Source of the DNA: Paenibacillus sonchi
GTDB lineage: Bacteria > Bacillota > Bacilli > Paenibacillales > Paenibacillaceae
Assembly: GCF_016772475.1 (NCBI RefSeq)
Contig: NZ_CP068595.1
Coordinates: forward strand, 2,542,001-2,606,000
Reading direction: 5' to 3'
DNA: 64,000 bases
Position 1 is the first letter of the stretch. The number at the start of each line of letters is the position of its first letter. A program made the translations under genes and the position numbers. Under the pieces are notes generated by a model. That model was not told the DNA's origin. It did not search any database and was given only the letters and a program-made list of their open reading frames with translations. Of this stretch, positions 24,544-33,485 are shown piece by piece.

Positions 24544-25179
24544 ATGAACACCACGCAAACTAATGATTTTACAAGTATTATCACAGGACGCCGCTCGATC
24601 CGCAAATATGATCCATCCGTCAAAATCAGCAAAGCGGAAATGGCCGAAATTCTTACTGAAGCAACGCTCGCACCTTCCTCGGTGAACATGCAGCCTTGGC
24701 GTTTTCTGGTGATTGAAAGTGCTGAGGGCAAAGCCAAGCTTGCGCCACTGGCTAAATTCAACCAGCAGCAGGTAGAGACTTCAGCGGCGGTTATCGCAGT
24801 GTTTGTGGATATGAACAATTTCGATTATGCCGAAGAAATTTACGGAACGGCTGTAGAACGCGGACTGATGCCTGCTGAAGTAAAGGAAAGACAGCTTGCT
24901 GCGCTGGGTGCGCATTTTGCAAATCTGCCTGCAGCGGTGAACAGAGAAACCATTATGATTGACGGGGGACTGGTCTCCATGCAGCTGATGCTGGCAGCCC
25001 GTGCCCACGGCTATGACACCAACCCTATCGGCGGCTTCGAGAAAGACCAGATTGCCGAAGTGTTCGGAATGGACAAAGAGCGCTATATCCCGGTCATGCT
25101 GATTTCGATCGGCAAAGCCGCTGAAGCCGGCTATGCATCTGTCCGTCTGCCTATCGACACCATTGCACAGTGGAAATAA
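24544..25179 (+). CDS. nitroreductase family protein
   Basis: 211-residue FMN-dependent nitroreductase fold. The FMN-binding block GRRSIRKYDPS is near residue 14, APSSVNMQPWRFLVIES near residue 41, and the C-terminal NPIGGFEKDQIAEVFGM supplies the rest of the site. The ATG at 24544 follows AAAGGAG; a TTG at 24535 is too close to that site. It probably reduces quinones or nitro compounds with NAD(P)H. It is 33 bases after the MarR gene. Confidence 0.9.
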   Translation: MNTTQTNDFTSIITGRRSIRKYDPSVKISKAEMAEILTEATLAPSSVNMQPWRFLVIESAEGKAKLAPLAKFNQQQVETSAAVIAVFVDMNNFDYAEEIYGTAVERGLMPAEVKERQLAALGAHFANLPAAVNRETIMIDGGLVSMQLMLAARAHGYDTNPIGGFEKDQIAEVFGMDKERYIPVMLISIGKAAEAGYASVRLPIDTIAQWK

Positions 25180-25226
25180 GACTGTTAAGCTGCTTAAGCA
25201 CACAAAACGTTTAGGAGGTCTCCAAA

Positions 25227-25523
25227 ATGATCATTATTCATGCTGTAATGCAAGTCAATCCCGCACTTAAGGAGAAATTTCTGGCTGAGGCAAAACAACT
25301 TCTGGCCGCAACCCACCAAGAAGAAGGCAACCTTTCTTATGAGCTCTACAATCATTTCGAACAGGACAATACCTATATCATGGTGGAAACCTGGCGCGAT
25401 ATGGAGGCTGTAGCCAGTCATAATACAAGCTCCCACTTCACCGGATTTGCGGCGAAAGCGCCGGAGTTCCTGACGGCACCGCTGGACGTCAAAGTGTATA
25501 ACGCCGAGCCGGCAAGCAAATAA
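25227..25523 (+). CDS. putative quinol monooxygenase (ABM domain)
   Basis: 98-residue antibiotic-biosynthesis-monooxygenase domain (YgiN type), a dimeric ferredoxin-like fold. Blocks are AVMQVNPALKEKFLAEAKQLLAATHQEEGNLSYELY and TYIMVETWRDMEAVASHNTSSHFTGF, with the histidines typical of the family. The ATG follows TAGGAGGTCTCCAAA. Its place after MarR and nitroreductase genes points to quinone metabolism or detoxification. Confidence 0.85.
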   Translation: MIIIHAVMQVNPALKEKFLAEAKQLLAATHQEEGNLSYELYNHFEQDNTYIMVETWRDMEAVASHNTSSHFTGFAAKAPEFLTAPLDVKVYNAEPASK

Positions 25524-25551
25524 ACAACAGCCGGAGAGGGGAATACCTGCA

Positions 25552-26739
25552 GTGAAGCATTTTGAGCCTTCAATGATGTTGCAGTCCTTGCCCAAGCAGT
25601 TTTTTGCCGCCCTTGTCGCCAGAGCGGGCATGGCCTCGGCGGCAGGGCATGACGTGATCAATCTGGGACAGGGGAATCCCGATATGCCTACGCCAGCGCA
25701 CATTGTCGAGGCCTTGCAGGCGGCAGCGGCCAATCCCCTCAACCATAAATATCCGCCGTTTCGCGGCCACCGCTACCTGAAGGAAGCAGCAGCCGGATTC
25801 TACGAGCGTGAATATGGAGTGAGACTTGAGCCGGACAGCGAGGTGGCGGTCCTGTTCGGCGGCAAAACCGGACTGGTCGAAGTGGTCCAGTGCCTGCTGA
25901 ACCCGGGAGATACCGCGCTTGTACCGGACCCTGGATATCCCGATTACTGGTCGGGAATTGAACTGGCCCGTGCGGTGATGGAGAGGATGCCGCTGAATGC
26001 GGAGAACGGCTTTTTGCCTGATTACGGCACCATAAGCCCGGAGGCGGCAGACAGGGCGAAGCTGATGTTCCTGAACTATCCGAACAATCCGACGGGAGCC
26101 GTGGCTACGGAGGCTTTTTTCCGCGATACAGTGAAGTTTGCCGGACAGCATAACATTTGTGTGGTCCATGATTTCGCCTATGCCGCACTCGGCTATGATG
26201 GAGTACGTCCGCCCAGCTATCTTCAGACGCCGGGAGCGAAGGACAACGGCATTGAAATATATACTTTATCCAAAACTTACAACATGGCCGGGTGGCGGGC
26301 AGCGTTTGCTGTCGGAAATGCCAGTGTTATTGAGAGTCTGAACCTGCTGCAGGATCATATGTACGTCAGCCTGTTCGGTGCGGTTCAGGAAGCGGCAGCC
26401 GCAGCTTTGTCAGGTCCCCAGGCCTGTGTCCGGGAGAATCTGGACCGCTATGAAGCAAGGCGGAATCTTCTGATCGGCGGGTTGAGCGAGCTTGGCTGGA
26501 AGGTAGAGGCTCCAGGCGGCTCATTTTTTGCCTGGCTTCCGGTTCCTGAAGGCTACACCTCCCAGAGCTTTGCCGATCTGCTGTTGGATGAGGCCCATGT
26601 GGTAGTGGCGCCGGGGATCGGCTTCGGCGAATACGGTGAAGGCTATGTGCGGGTAGGTCTGGTCAGCGATGAAGCCCGGCTGGCAGAAGCTGTGAAACGG
26701 ATCGCAGGGTTGAAGCTTTTTGCTCCAGACCGGTCATAA
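25552..26739 (+). CDS. mtnE: methionine-salvage aminotransferase MtnE
   Basis: 395-residue PLP-dependent class I/II aminotransferase, similar along its length to Bacillus MtnE, which makes methionine from 2-keto-4-methylthiobutyrate. Visible are VINLGQGNPDMPTP at the N-terminus, NYPNNPTGAVAT near residue 166, the PLP lysine in YTLSKTYNMAGWRAAF near residue 241, and GSFFAWLPVPEGYTS. The start is GTG after GGAGAGGGG. It is 28 bases after the ABM gene and may be read from the same transcript. Confidence 0.9.
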   Translation: MKHFEPSMMLQSLPKQFFAALVARAGMASAAGHDVINLGQGNPDMPTPAHIVEALQAAAANPLNHKYPPFRGHRYLKEAAAGFYEREYGVRLEPDSEVAVLFGGKTGLVEVVQCLLNPGDTALVPDPGYPDYWSGIELARAVMERMPLNAENGFLPDYGTISPEAADRAKLMFLNYPNNPTGAVATEAFFRDTVKFAGQHNICVVHDFAYAALGYDGVRPPSYLQTPGAKDNGIEIYTLSKTYNMAGWRAAFAVGNASVIESLNLLQDHMYVSLFGAVQEAAAAALSGPQACVRENLDRYEARRNLLIGGLSELGWKVEAPGGSFFAWLPVPEGYTSQSFADLLLDEAHVVVAPGIGFGEYGEGYVRVGLVSDEARLAEAVKRIAGLKLFAPDRS

Positions 26740-26771
26740 GCTGCCGGAGTATCATGAATAAGTATTCTTTC

Positions 26772-26826
26772 AGCAGGGGGAGTTTCGGGAGCCGGACGGG
26801 CTTTGGAAGCTCCCCCTGCTTTTTTC
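26772..26826 (+). terminator. terminator after mtnE
   Basis: AGCAGGGGGAG and CTCCCCCTGCT arms over a 31-base loop, followed by six T. Confidence 0.88.
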
Positions 26827-26934
26827 TGAACCGGTGAAGGGGAAGGATGGAACTCCAAGCGGGTGGACGTTTATAAGCGGCGTATCCGGGGTATCTAAGC
26901 ATAGCCTAATTAGTCTGACCTATGGTTAGGGGTC

Positions 26935-28593
26935 ATGAACCGGCTGCACATCTTAGAATGGATGGAGGAACTGTCCGTGAGAAATATACATAGGAACAGC
27001 AGACTGCTTCTTGAAGGATGGAATGAAGGACTGCAGCGGGATGTTGTTGATGTTGTGAATTATTATATATCCGGCGGCTCACTGGGGGCGGTTGCCGGTC
27101 CGGCGGAACGGCTTACATCATTGATGGACACGGCGCTGGAGGGAGGCGCTGCCCGCGCATACCGCCAGGAGATCGGCGGTGTAATTACGGAGGCCGGGCA
27201 GCTCGCTGAACTGCCGGGCTTCAGTACGGGGCTGCTTGAACAGCTTGCCGCTGAGGTCCGGCGGCTGGATTCCGGCAAGCTTCGGGCACTGGCTCCGCAG
27301 ACCACCCGCAATAACCGGGTGGATGCTTTTGTCAACGGCCCGCAGTGCCTGGACATGCTCCTGGAGGAGATCGGCAAGGCCCGGCGTTATATTCATCTGT
27401 CTATCATGCTGTTTTTTAATGACGGTTCGGGCAACCGGATTGCGGACGCGCTGCTGCGCGCGCTGGAGCGGGGGGTTCAGGTGCGCATTATGGTGAATTA
27501 CACCGTCACTGCGCTTGGATATGGGCATAACCTCGAAGTCGGGAAATTCAGTGAAATCTCAGACCGGCTGAAGAAAGCGGGAGCCAAGCTGCAGGACACG
27601 TTCAATTCCTACTATATTGCTGCGGAGTGGCATAGGAAACGGGCTGAATTGAAGGCTCAGGATGTGCCTGAGAGCATCCTTTTCCTTCAAGATAAAGTAC
27701 AGGAGGATGTGGAGCTGACCGGTCTGAATGTGATTGACCACCGCAAATTTATGATCATCGACGGCATCACCTCTATCATCGGCAGCCTGAATTTCGGGGA
27801 CCAGTATACGTTTGCTGGACCGATTGAACCCTCTGCCTCTGTGCAGGTTGACGGGCGTCCAATGGGGGTGCCGGCCCGGGAGGAGGAATGGCATGACGGC
27901 TGCTTCCGTATCCGGGGAGCGGCGGCCCTGCCGCTGAATGCCGTGTTCCGGTCCAGATGGCTTCTGCTCGGGGGAGATCCTTTTGATCCTGAGGATGCCT
28001 TTTACCGTCCTGAGGGCAATACGGATCTGGGTTCCGAGGAATGTACGTTGTTTGTGAGCTTTCCGGGGAATCCGGTCAATCTGATTCAGCAGTATTATCT
28101 CGATCTGATCACTTACGCTGCCGAAGAGACGGTAATCGTGAACCCGTATCTGATTGATCAGGCATTCTGGGACCGGCTGGGCGGTCTTGGACCGGAGCGC
28201 TCCCGCCATCTTACGATCTGCAATCCGCTGGAGGTCAACGATCATCCTACCAACCGTGCGGCGGTGCGCAGCAATATGTATAACCCTTTTTGCAATGGGG
28301 TATCTTTTTATGACTACAGTGCTACAGGACGCTTTTCCCATTGGAAAATCACTTATGACCACAGATCGCGCGCGGTGTTCCACGGCTCATATAACATCAA
28401 CGAAAGAAGCGCCTGCCACGATTTCGAGCTGGGTCTGCTGGTGAAGGGGGAGGCCTTTGCTGCAAAAGTCAAAGCCATGATTGACTATGACCTCAGCGTG
28501 TCCCGCAAAATTACAGATAAAAAGGAATTCTTCAAGCATCCCTGGATGCACCCCAGCACCTACGTGAATAAAGCGACACAGAATTATACCTGA
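26935..28593 (+). CDS. phospholipase D-like protein, cardiolipin synthase type
   Basis: 552-residue protein with two PLD half-sites. The first, DHRKFMIIDGITSIIGSLN near residue 268, is a full HxKxxxxD motif with GSxN. The second, HWKITYDH followed by HGSYNINERS near residue 469, is shortened by one residue between Lys and Asp and so is atypical. There is no N-terminal membrane anchor as in cardiolipin synthases; the first 110 residues are helical and unique. It may hydrolyse or transfer phosphatidyl groups. The ATG follows GGTTAGGGGTC. Confidence 0.8.
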   Translation: MNRLHILEWMEELSVRNIHRNSRLLLEGWNEGLQRDVVDVVNYYISGGSLGAVAGPAERLTSLMDTALEGGAARAYRQEIGGVITEAGQLAELPGFSTGLLEQLAAEVRRLDSGKLRALAPQTTRNNRVDAFVNGPQCLDMLLEEIGKARRYIHLSIMLFFNDGSGNRIADALLRALERGVQVRIMVNYTVTALGYGHNLEVGKFSEISDRLKKAGAKLQDTFNSYYIAAEWHRKRAELKAQDVPESILFLQDKVQEDVELTGLNVIDHRKFMIIDGITSIIGSLNFGDQYTFAGPIEPSASVQVDGRPMGVPAREEEWHDGCFRIRGAAALPLNAVFRSRWLLLGGDPFDPEDAFYRPEGNTDLGSEECTLFVSFPGNPVNLIQQYYLDLITYAAEETVIVNPYLIDQAFWDRLGGLGPERSRHLTICNPLEVNDHPTNRAAVRSNMYNPFCNGVSFYDYSATGRFSHWKITYDHRSRAVFHGSYNINERSACHDFELGLLVKGEAFAAKVKAMIDYDLSVSRKITDKKEFFKHPWMHPSTYVNKATQNYT

Positions 28594-28655
28594 TCGCGCA
28601 GCAGGCCGGATGTCATGTATAATATGCAGTAAATCTCTGCAAATGGAGCCATGCT

Positions 28656-29033
28656 ATGAATATCAAAATACTCGGGCCAGGCCTGAAAAAGGATGAAGTG
28701 TTTTTTGAAGCGGCAACCGGCGCAGGAAGAGGCATCTGGTGCGGTCCTCCTGTGAAGCCGGGGGATGAAGCTGTGGCGGAATTTGAGCTTCCGGCACTGC
28801 TGATGCGCTGGGTGGATATCGTTCCGACGGACCAAGAGGGGCATAGCATCCGCATGGAAGGGAATGAGGTTGTGCTCACCGGTGTGCTGGACAATATTGA
28901 GGAGGATGGAACCGGCTGCCTGCAGCTGGATGGGGAACTGATCATGTTCGAATGCCTTGGGGAGCCAATGGCGCTGGGCAGCCTTGTGGAGGTCCGGACC
29001 CGGGAAATCAGACTGTATCCGGTCTACCTGTAA
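28656..29033 (+). CDS. uncharacterised protein
   Basis: 125-residue acidic soluble protein, no membrane segment. I recognise no family. The sequence alternates short hydrophobic and charged strands (GPPVKPGDEAVAEFELP, GNEVVLTGVLDNIEEDGTGCLQLDGELIMFECLG, EVRTREIRLYPVYL), suggesting a small beta barrel of OB-fold kind. The ribosome site (TGGAG, 8 bases upstream) is modest. It follows the PLD-like gene by 62 bases and is followed by the second copy of the 275-bp repeat. Confidence 0.6.
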   Translation: MNIKILGPGLKKDEVFFEAATGAGRGIWCGPPVKPGDEAVAEFELPALLMRWVDIVPTDQEGHSIRMEGNEVVLTGVLDNIEEDGTGCLQLDGELIMFECLGEPMALGSLVEVRTREIRLYPVYL

Positions 29034-29041
29034 ATGGTTTT

Positions 29042-29328
29042 CTCGTTATAAAGGAAATTATACAATGTCAAAAAATGCGGAGAGCTTGGCAGCCTCAGAG
29101 GATATAAGCGATGCAGGAGGATGGGGCTCCATCCGCGGACTGAAGCGGACTGAGGAGCCCTTATTTTGCCAAAAACCTTGCTTTTTCAGCGGATACGGAC
29201 TCAGGAGCCGTTATATCGTTCGATGGAGCTTGGAATAAAGGGGAAGGGGACAAATAAGGGCATCTCAGTCCGTTAGCCCTGCGGAATGGAGGAATTCTCC
29301 CGAATAACGGCTTTCCTGTCCGCAACGG
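29042..29328 (+). repeat. 275-bp dispersed repeat, copy 2
   Basis: Second copy of the element at 9491, beginning 9 bases after the stop of the preceding gene. Similarity runs from AGGAAATTATACAATG to the CTTTCCTGTCCGYAACGG end. Fainter TACAACAAT-type repeats continue to about 29500. The whole gap 29034-29684 has no supported gene. Confidence 0.75.
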
Positions 29329-29684
29329 CTGCGGATAGATCGTGAAGGGAGCTGATCGTGTCCGCAGAATGACCCACACCATAATCATACGACCCGCAAT
29401 GCATGTCCACTGACTTCCGGGCAAGCGTTGTGCATGTGATATAACAATATGAGCGCTAAGCAAGCCCAAAGTCGCTAAGCCTGCTTATAGTACAACGATC
29501 GTCTTCAGCATGCTCCCATTGATTTTGGAGCGGTGGGGAATCCCTGCGGTTGTAAGTCCTGTATTGTTATTCACCTGCCAGGGTAATTTTGTTCTTATAA
29601 ATTCACCGCCGGCATAGCCACTCCAGGCTAAATAGGCTAAGATAAACATTAAACAAGAAGTAAGCTATGAGGAGCAGAGGTTCA

Positions 29685-30009
29685 ATGAACAGCGATATTC
29701 AGCAATTCAAGACGGAGTTTTTTAAGGCGCTGGCTCATCCGATGCGGATTCGTATTCTGGAGCTGCTAAGCGAAGGCGAAAAAATGTGAATGAGCTGCAG
29801 GCGATTCTTGGGTCCGAAGGGTCCGCCGTATCCCAGCAGCTTGCCGTGCTCCGCGCCAAAAATGTAGTAGCCAGTGTAAAAGAAGGCACAACGGTGATTT
29901 ACTCGCTGCGTGACCCCTGATCAAAGATCTTCTGGCCGTAACCAAGCAGATCTTCGATAACCATCTGGTAAACGCCATTTCTCTTCTGGAGGGAATCCGC
30001 AGCGAATAA
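29685..30009 (+). pseudogene. ArsR family regulator, two frameshifts
   Basis: ATG at 29685 begins a winged-helix ArsR regulator (FKALAHPMRIRILELLSEGEK), but the frame stops after 35 residues. One base is missing in the A6 run at 29779-29784; restoring it gives NVNELQAILGSEGSAVSQQLAVLRAKNVVASVKEGTTVIYSLRDP, and a second missing base in the C4 run at 29914-29917 gives LIKDLLAVTKQIFDNHLV to the stop at 30009. Corrected length is about 108 residues. It would control the SulP transporter downstream. Both defects are homopolymer losses and may be sequencing errors. Confidence 0.85.
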
Positions 30010-30117
30010 CCCGGGTTCCCCCGGTGCGGATTTCCCGTTGACAAGAGCGGTTTGCAGGAGTAATGTTGCTCTTATATTCAAATAATCAGATATTTAGAGA
30101 AAAGAAGGTTAAAAAGG

Positions 30118-31893
30118 ATGATAGGGTGGGGCCGTTTTAAAGGCTACAATATTGCGTCGCTGCGTAAGGATCTCATTTCAGGGATCATTGTCGGCGTTAT
30201 TGCCATTCCGCTGGGGATGGCATTTGCTATTGCTTCAGGCGTGAAGCCGGAGTACGGGATTTATACTACTATAGTCGCGGGTATTCTCATTTCTTTGTTC
30301 GGCGGTTCAAAGTTCCAAATTGGCGGGCCTACGGGGGCGTTTATCCCCATTTTGTTCGCTATTGCCATGGAGTATGGCTATGAGAATCTGCTGCTGGCCG
30401 GAATGATGGCCGGGGTCATCCTCGTCCTGATGGGCCTGCTCCGGCTCGGTGTGCTGATCAAGTTTATCCCTAGGCCCGTAACGGTTGGGTTTACGGCAGG
30501 GATTGCGGTTATTATCTTCACCGGGCAGATTGCCAACTTCCTTGGCCTGAAGGATATGAAGCGGCATGAGAGCTTCGTGGATAATATGAAGGAGATCGGC
30601 CTGCATCTCTCCACGATCAATCTGTACAGCATTCTGACAGCGGTGATCTGCCTGGCTGTGCTTGTACTGGGTATGCGTTTTGCGCCAAAAGTGCCCGGGG
30701 CACTGGTTGGGCTGCTCTGCGCAACCATCATAGCCGCGCTATTCTTCAGCGGCAAGGTGACAACGATCGGCTCAGCCTACGGGGACATCCCGAATACGCT
30801 GCCGAGCTTCCATTTCCCGGTTATTACCTGGGAACGGTTAAAGCTGCTGCTTCGTCCGGCCTTCGTAATTGCCATGCTTGGCGCGATTGAGTCGCTGTTG
30901 TCCGCAGTGGTGGCGGACGGCATGTCGGGCAGCCGCCACAACAGCAACCGTGAACTGATCGGCCAGGGGGTTGCCAATATAGCTGCTCCTCTGTTCGGCG
31001 GGATTCCCGCTACCGGGGCGATTGCAAGAACGGCAACCAATATCAAAAGCGGAGCGGCTTCCCCCTTGTCGGGTGTAATCCACGGAGTGGTGGTATTTCT
31101 CATTCTGCTGCTGTTTGCTCCCTATGCGTCGAGTATTCCGCTGGCTGCAATGGCACCTATTCTGATGGTCGTGGCATGGAATATGAGCGAGCGCAAGGAA
31201 TTCCTTCATCTGCTCAAGCTGAAGACAGGGGATTCGCTGGTGCTGTTCATTACGTTCCTGTTAACCGTCTTTGCCGACCTGACAGTGGCGGTGGAGGTTG
31301 GATTGGTGCTGGCTGTGGTCTTGTTCGTCAAACGGATGGGCGAGGTGCACCTGGTCTCCAAGGTGCTTCCTGACCCGAGCTCGGTAAAGGTCGAGGCGCA
31401 TATGGTCACAGACAGCCACGATTGCCCGCAGATCGGCATATATAATGTGGAAGGGCCGCTATTCTTCGGCGCCGCCTACCGGTTCGAGAATACGATGCCG
31501 GGAGCCGGGCCGGATAAGCAGAAGGTCATTCTGCTCCGGATGGGGAAGGTTCCTTTTATCGATACCACCGGCGAAGCCAATCTGGCGGGACTGGTGAAGG
31601 AATTGCAGGAGGATGGCGGCCGGCTGATGATCTCCGGTATTCAGTCCCAGCCGCTGGAGCTGCTCCAAAAGACCGGATTGTATGACAAAATCGGAGCAAC
31701 GCAATTTTATGAACATACCGGCGAGGCCATCAATGATGCGCTGAAGGCCATCAATCACAGCAAGTGTCTTGGCTGCCGTCATGCGGCCTTCAGGGAATGC
31801 ACAGCTTTTTCCGGGCTGGATGAAGCGTCAGGGCGCAGCACCTTCAAGGGGCGTGTGCCTGCCGTGGGCCGCAAGCTGAGCGGAGAACTGTAG
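30118..31893 (+). CDS. SulP family anion transporter with STAS domain
   Basis: 591-residue membrane transporter. About twelve helices cover residues 15-420, with the SulP signature region GVIAIPLGMAFAIASGVKPEYGIYTTIVAG and GGSKFQIGGPTGAF near the start and GGIPATGAIARTATNIKSGAASPLSGV near residue 298. A cytoplasmic STAS domain follows (about 445-545), then a Cys-containing tail CLGCRHAAFRECTAF. The transported anion may be sulfate, bicarbonate or another oxyanion. An ArsR gene directly upstream suggests stress or metal-linked control. Confidence 0.9.
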   Translation: MIGWGRFKGYNIASLRKDLISGIIVGVIAIPLGMAFAIASGVKPEYGIYTTIVAGILISLFGGSKFQIGGPTGAFIPILFAIAMEYGYENLLLAGMMAGVILVLMGLLRLGVLIKFIPRPVTVGFTAGIAVIIFTGQIANFLGLKDMKRHESFVDNMKEIGLHLSTINLYSILTAVICLAVLVLGMRFAPKVPGALVGLLCATIIAALFFSGKVTTIGSAYGDIPNTLPSFHFPVITWERLKLLLRPAFVIAMLGAIESLLSAVVADGMSGSRHNSNRELIGQGVANIAAPLFGGIPATGAIARTATNIKSGAASPLSGVIHGVVVFLILLLFAPYASSIPLAAMAPILMVVAWNMSERKEFLHLLKLKTGDSLVLFITFLLTVFADLTVAVEVGLVLAVVLFVKRMGEVHLVSKVLPDPSSVKVEAHMVTDSHDCPQIGIYNVEGPLFFGAAYRFENTMPGAGPDKQKVILLRMGKVPFIDTTGEANLAGLVKELQEDGGRLMISGIQSQPLELLQKTGLYDKIGATQFYEHTGEAINDALKAINHSKCLGCRHAAFRECTAFSGLDEASGRSTFKGRVPAVGRKLSGEL

Positions 31894-31960
31894 GCGCAGA
31901 AAAGTGTAGCCGGCGGATTATCACGCTGTTGATTTACTGGACATATATAAAAAGTTAGCA

Positions 31961-32001
31961 TAGGAGCGATCTCCCGTTAGGTTGGGAACCGCTCCTTTTT
32001 G
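31961..32001 (+). terminator. terminator after the SulP gene
   Basis: AGGAGCG.TCTCCC and GGGA..CGCTCCT arms followed by TTTTTG. Confidence 0.75.
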
Positions 32002-32045
32002 TGCATGATTCTCAGCCGTTTTTGCTGCCGCTGATTTCGCCCGAT

Positions 32046-32075
32046 TTGTACAAGACATAGAAAAATTTGTACAAT
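32046..32075 (+). promoter_or_regulatory. promoter of the DUF1361 gene
   Basis: TTGTAC at 32046-32051, 18 bases, TACAAT at 32070-32075. TTTGTACAA is repeated at both elements. Confidence 0.5.
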
Positions 32076-32143
32076 TAGAGGTAAGATATTCAATTTGAAG
32101 TAGACGATCAACGAATTCTTACCGATAAGGAGATTGCATCTGT

Positions 32144-32842
32144 ATGAAGGAATTGAATTACATCAAGGTATTTCTGCTTTTGGCAGGCTTGTCCCTGGTG
32201 ACGCTGGCAGTTTACGGTGTAGTATCGCAGCGGACGGACACATTCTATAAATTTTTGATCTGGAATCTGTTTTTGGCCTGGCTGCCGTTCGTATTCTCCA
32301 TGGCGGCCCATGAGCTGGACAAAAGGAAAATCGGCGGACTGCTGGTGCTTCCGCTTGGGATAGCCTGGCTGCTGTTTTTTCCGAATGCGCCTTATATCAT
32401 GACGGATTTGGTGCATTTGACGATCCGCAAGAATCTGTATTTTGTCAGCGGTACGATCCAGAACCGCTACTGGTATGATCTGATTACGCTGCTGCTGTTC
32501 ACCTGGAGCGGCTGGCTGACCGGGTTCTTCTCCCTGTACCAGTTCCAGGCCGTCATCTACCGTAAAACCAATCTGCTGCTCTCCTGGATCTTCGTACTGT
32601 TCGCCTGCGGGCTCGGGGGTTATGGCGTACTGCTCGGCCGGGTCTACCGGCTGAACAGCTGGGATGTGCTTACCGACCGGCATCAGTTGTACCAGCTTGT
32701 TGCGGACAGCCTGAACCGTCAATCTGTTTTCTTCAGCCTGTTCATTGCCTGCGTGCTGCTGGCTATTTATGCGACCATGTACTGTCTGCTGAATGTGCTG
32801 GGTAGAGGAAACCGCGACTACTCCCTAGGCGGCAGAAGGTAG
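32144..32842 (+). CDS. DUF1361 membrane protein
   Basis: 232-residue membrane protein with about seven helices. The family hallmark LLFFPNAPYIMTDLVHL lies near residue 78, and GGYGVLLGRVYRLNSWDV near residue 163. The DUF1361 family has no known function. The start ATG follows AAGGAGATTGCATCT. Its 3' end overlaps the convergent alkyltransferase-like gene by 25 bases. Confidence 0.85.
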   Translation: MKELNYIKVFLLLAGLSLVTLAVYGVVSQRTDTFYKFLIWNLFLAWLPFVFSMAAHELDKRKIGGLLVLPLGIAWLLFFPNAPYIMTDLVHLTIRKNLYFVSGTIQNRYWYDLITLLLFTWSGWLTGFFSLYQFQAVIYRKTNLLLSWIFVLFACGLGGYGVLLGRVYRLNSWDVLTDRHQLYQLVADSLNRQSVFFSLFIACVLLAIYATMYCLLNVLGRGNRDYSLGGRR

Positions 32843-33168
32843 TCTTCGTCCTCTTTTTCCGGCCCGGGGTGGTACTGGTACCGCTGAAGATCAATGACGC
32901 CCTTTGCGTCAAAAACAATGCCCTCGCCAAGCAAATAAAGCCGCTGCAGATTGCTGGACTCGTCATCAGCCAAGGCTATTTCACCTTTGACATTGACGAC
33001 TCTGTGCCAGGGCAGCTTGTATTTGCGGCTCATGGAATGCAAAATACGCACAACCTGCCGTGCTGCCCGCGGGCTTCCTGCCGCGCGGGCGATGCCTCCG
33101 TAGGTCATGACATGACCTTCGGGGATCGAGCGGATGACGGTGATGACCTTTTCTGTGAATGGTGTCAT
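32818..33168 (-). CDS. alkyltransferase-like protein (ATL)
   Basis: 116-residue MGMT-family DNA-binding protein. The active-site segment reads LPWHRVVNVKGEIAL: Trp replaces the alkyl-accepting Cys of the PCHRV motif, the defining change of alkyltransferase-like proteins, which bind O6-alkylguanine and hand it to nucleotide excision repair. Also present are VMTYGGIARAAGSPRAARQV. The ATG at 33168 has AAAGGAGTCCCGTTC in front; an upstream in-frame ATG at 33189 lacks a site. Confidence 0.88.
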   Translation of the reverse strand: MTPFTEKVITVIRSIPEGHVMTYGGIARAAGSPRAARQVVRILHSMSRKYKLPWHRVVNVKGEIALADDESSNLQRLYLLGEGIVFDAKGVIDLQRYQYHPGPEKEDEDYLLPPRE

Positions 33169-33343
33169 GAACGGGACTCCTTTTTCCAAACGTTAAAGTA
33201 TATGTACTGAAATTATAGCAGAATTGGGCGCTAATGCTTAGAATGAGCAGCTTGCACCGGATGACGGGATGCAAATAGGCTGCTTGAAACGCATATTTTT
33301 CCGGCAAGGTATGGTTGGCTGTAACTGAATAGAATCCGCTGGC

Positions 33344-33385
33344 CAAAGCCCGCAATGCTCCAGATGAGCATCTGCGGGCTTTGCT
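33344..33385. terminator. symmetrical hairpin before the ger operon
   Basis: CAAAGCCCGCA and TGCGGGCTTTG arms with an inner TGCTC/GAGCA pair. It separates the ATL gene from the ger operon. The rest of the 33169-33485 gap shows no feature I trust; a sporulation promoter is expected but not clear. Confidence 0.6.
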
Positions 33386-33485
33386 CTGTCTGCAGCAAAT
33401 TCCCTTCACAGCATAATTATGGCGAATAGGAGTTATAGAGTCGGGGGATAATCAGATCAAAACAATTGTGACAGGAGTGACTGCA

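Noticed and set aside
33400..33460. Sigma-G promoter for the ger operon
   Set aside because: Biologically expected, and CATAATTA or GAATA motifs occur, but no pair has acceptable spacing and consensus.
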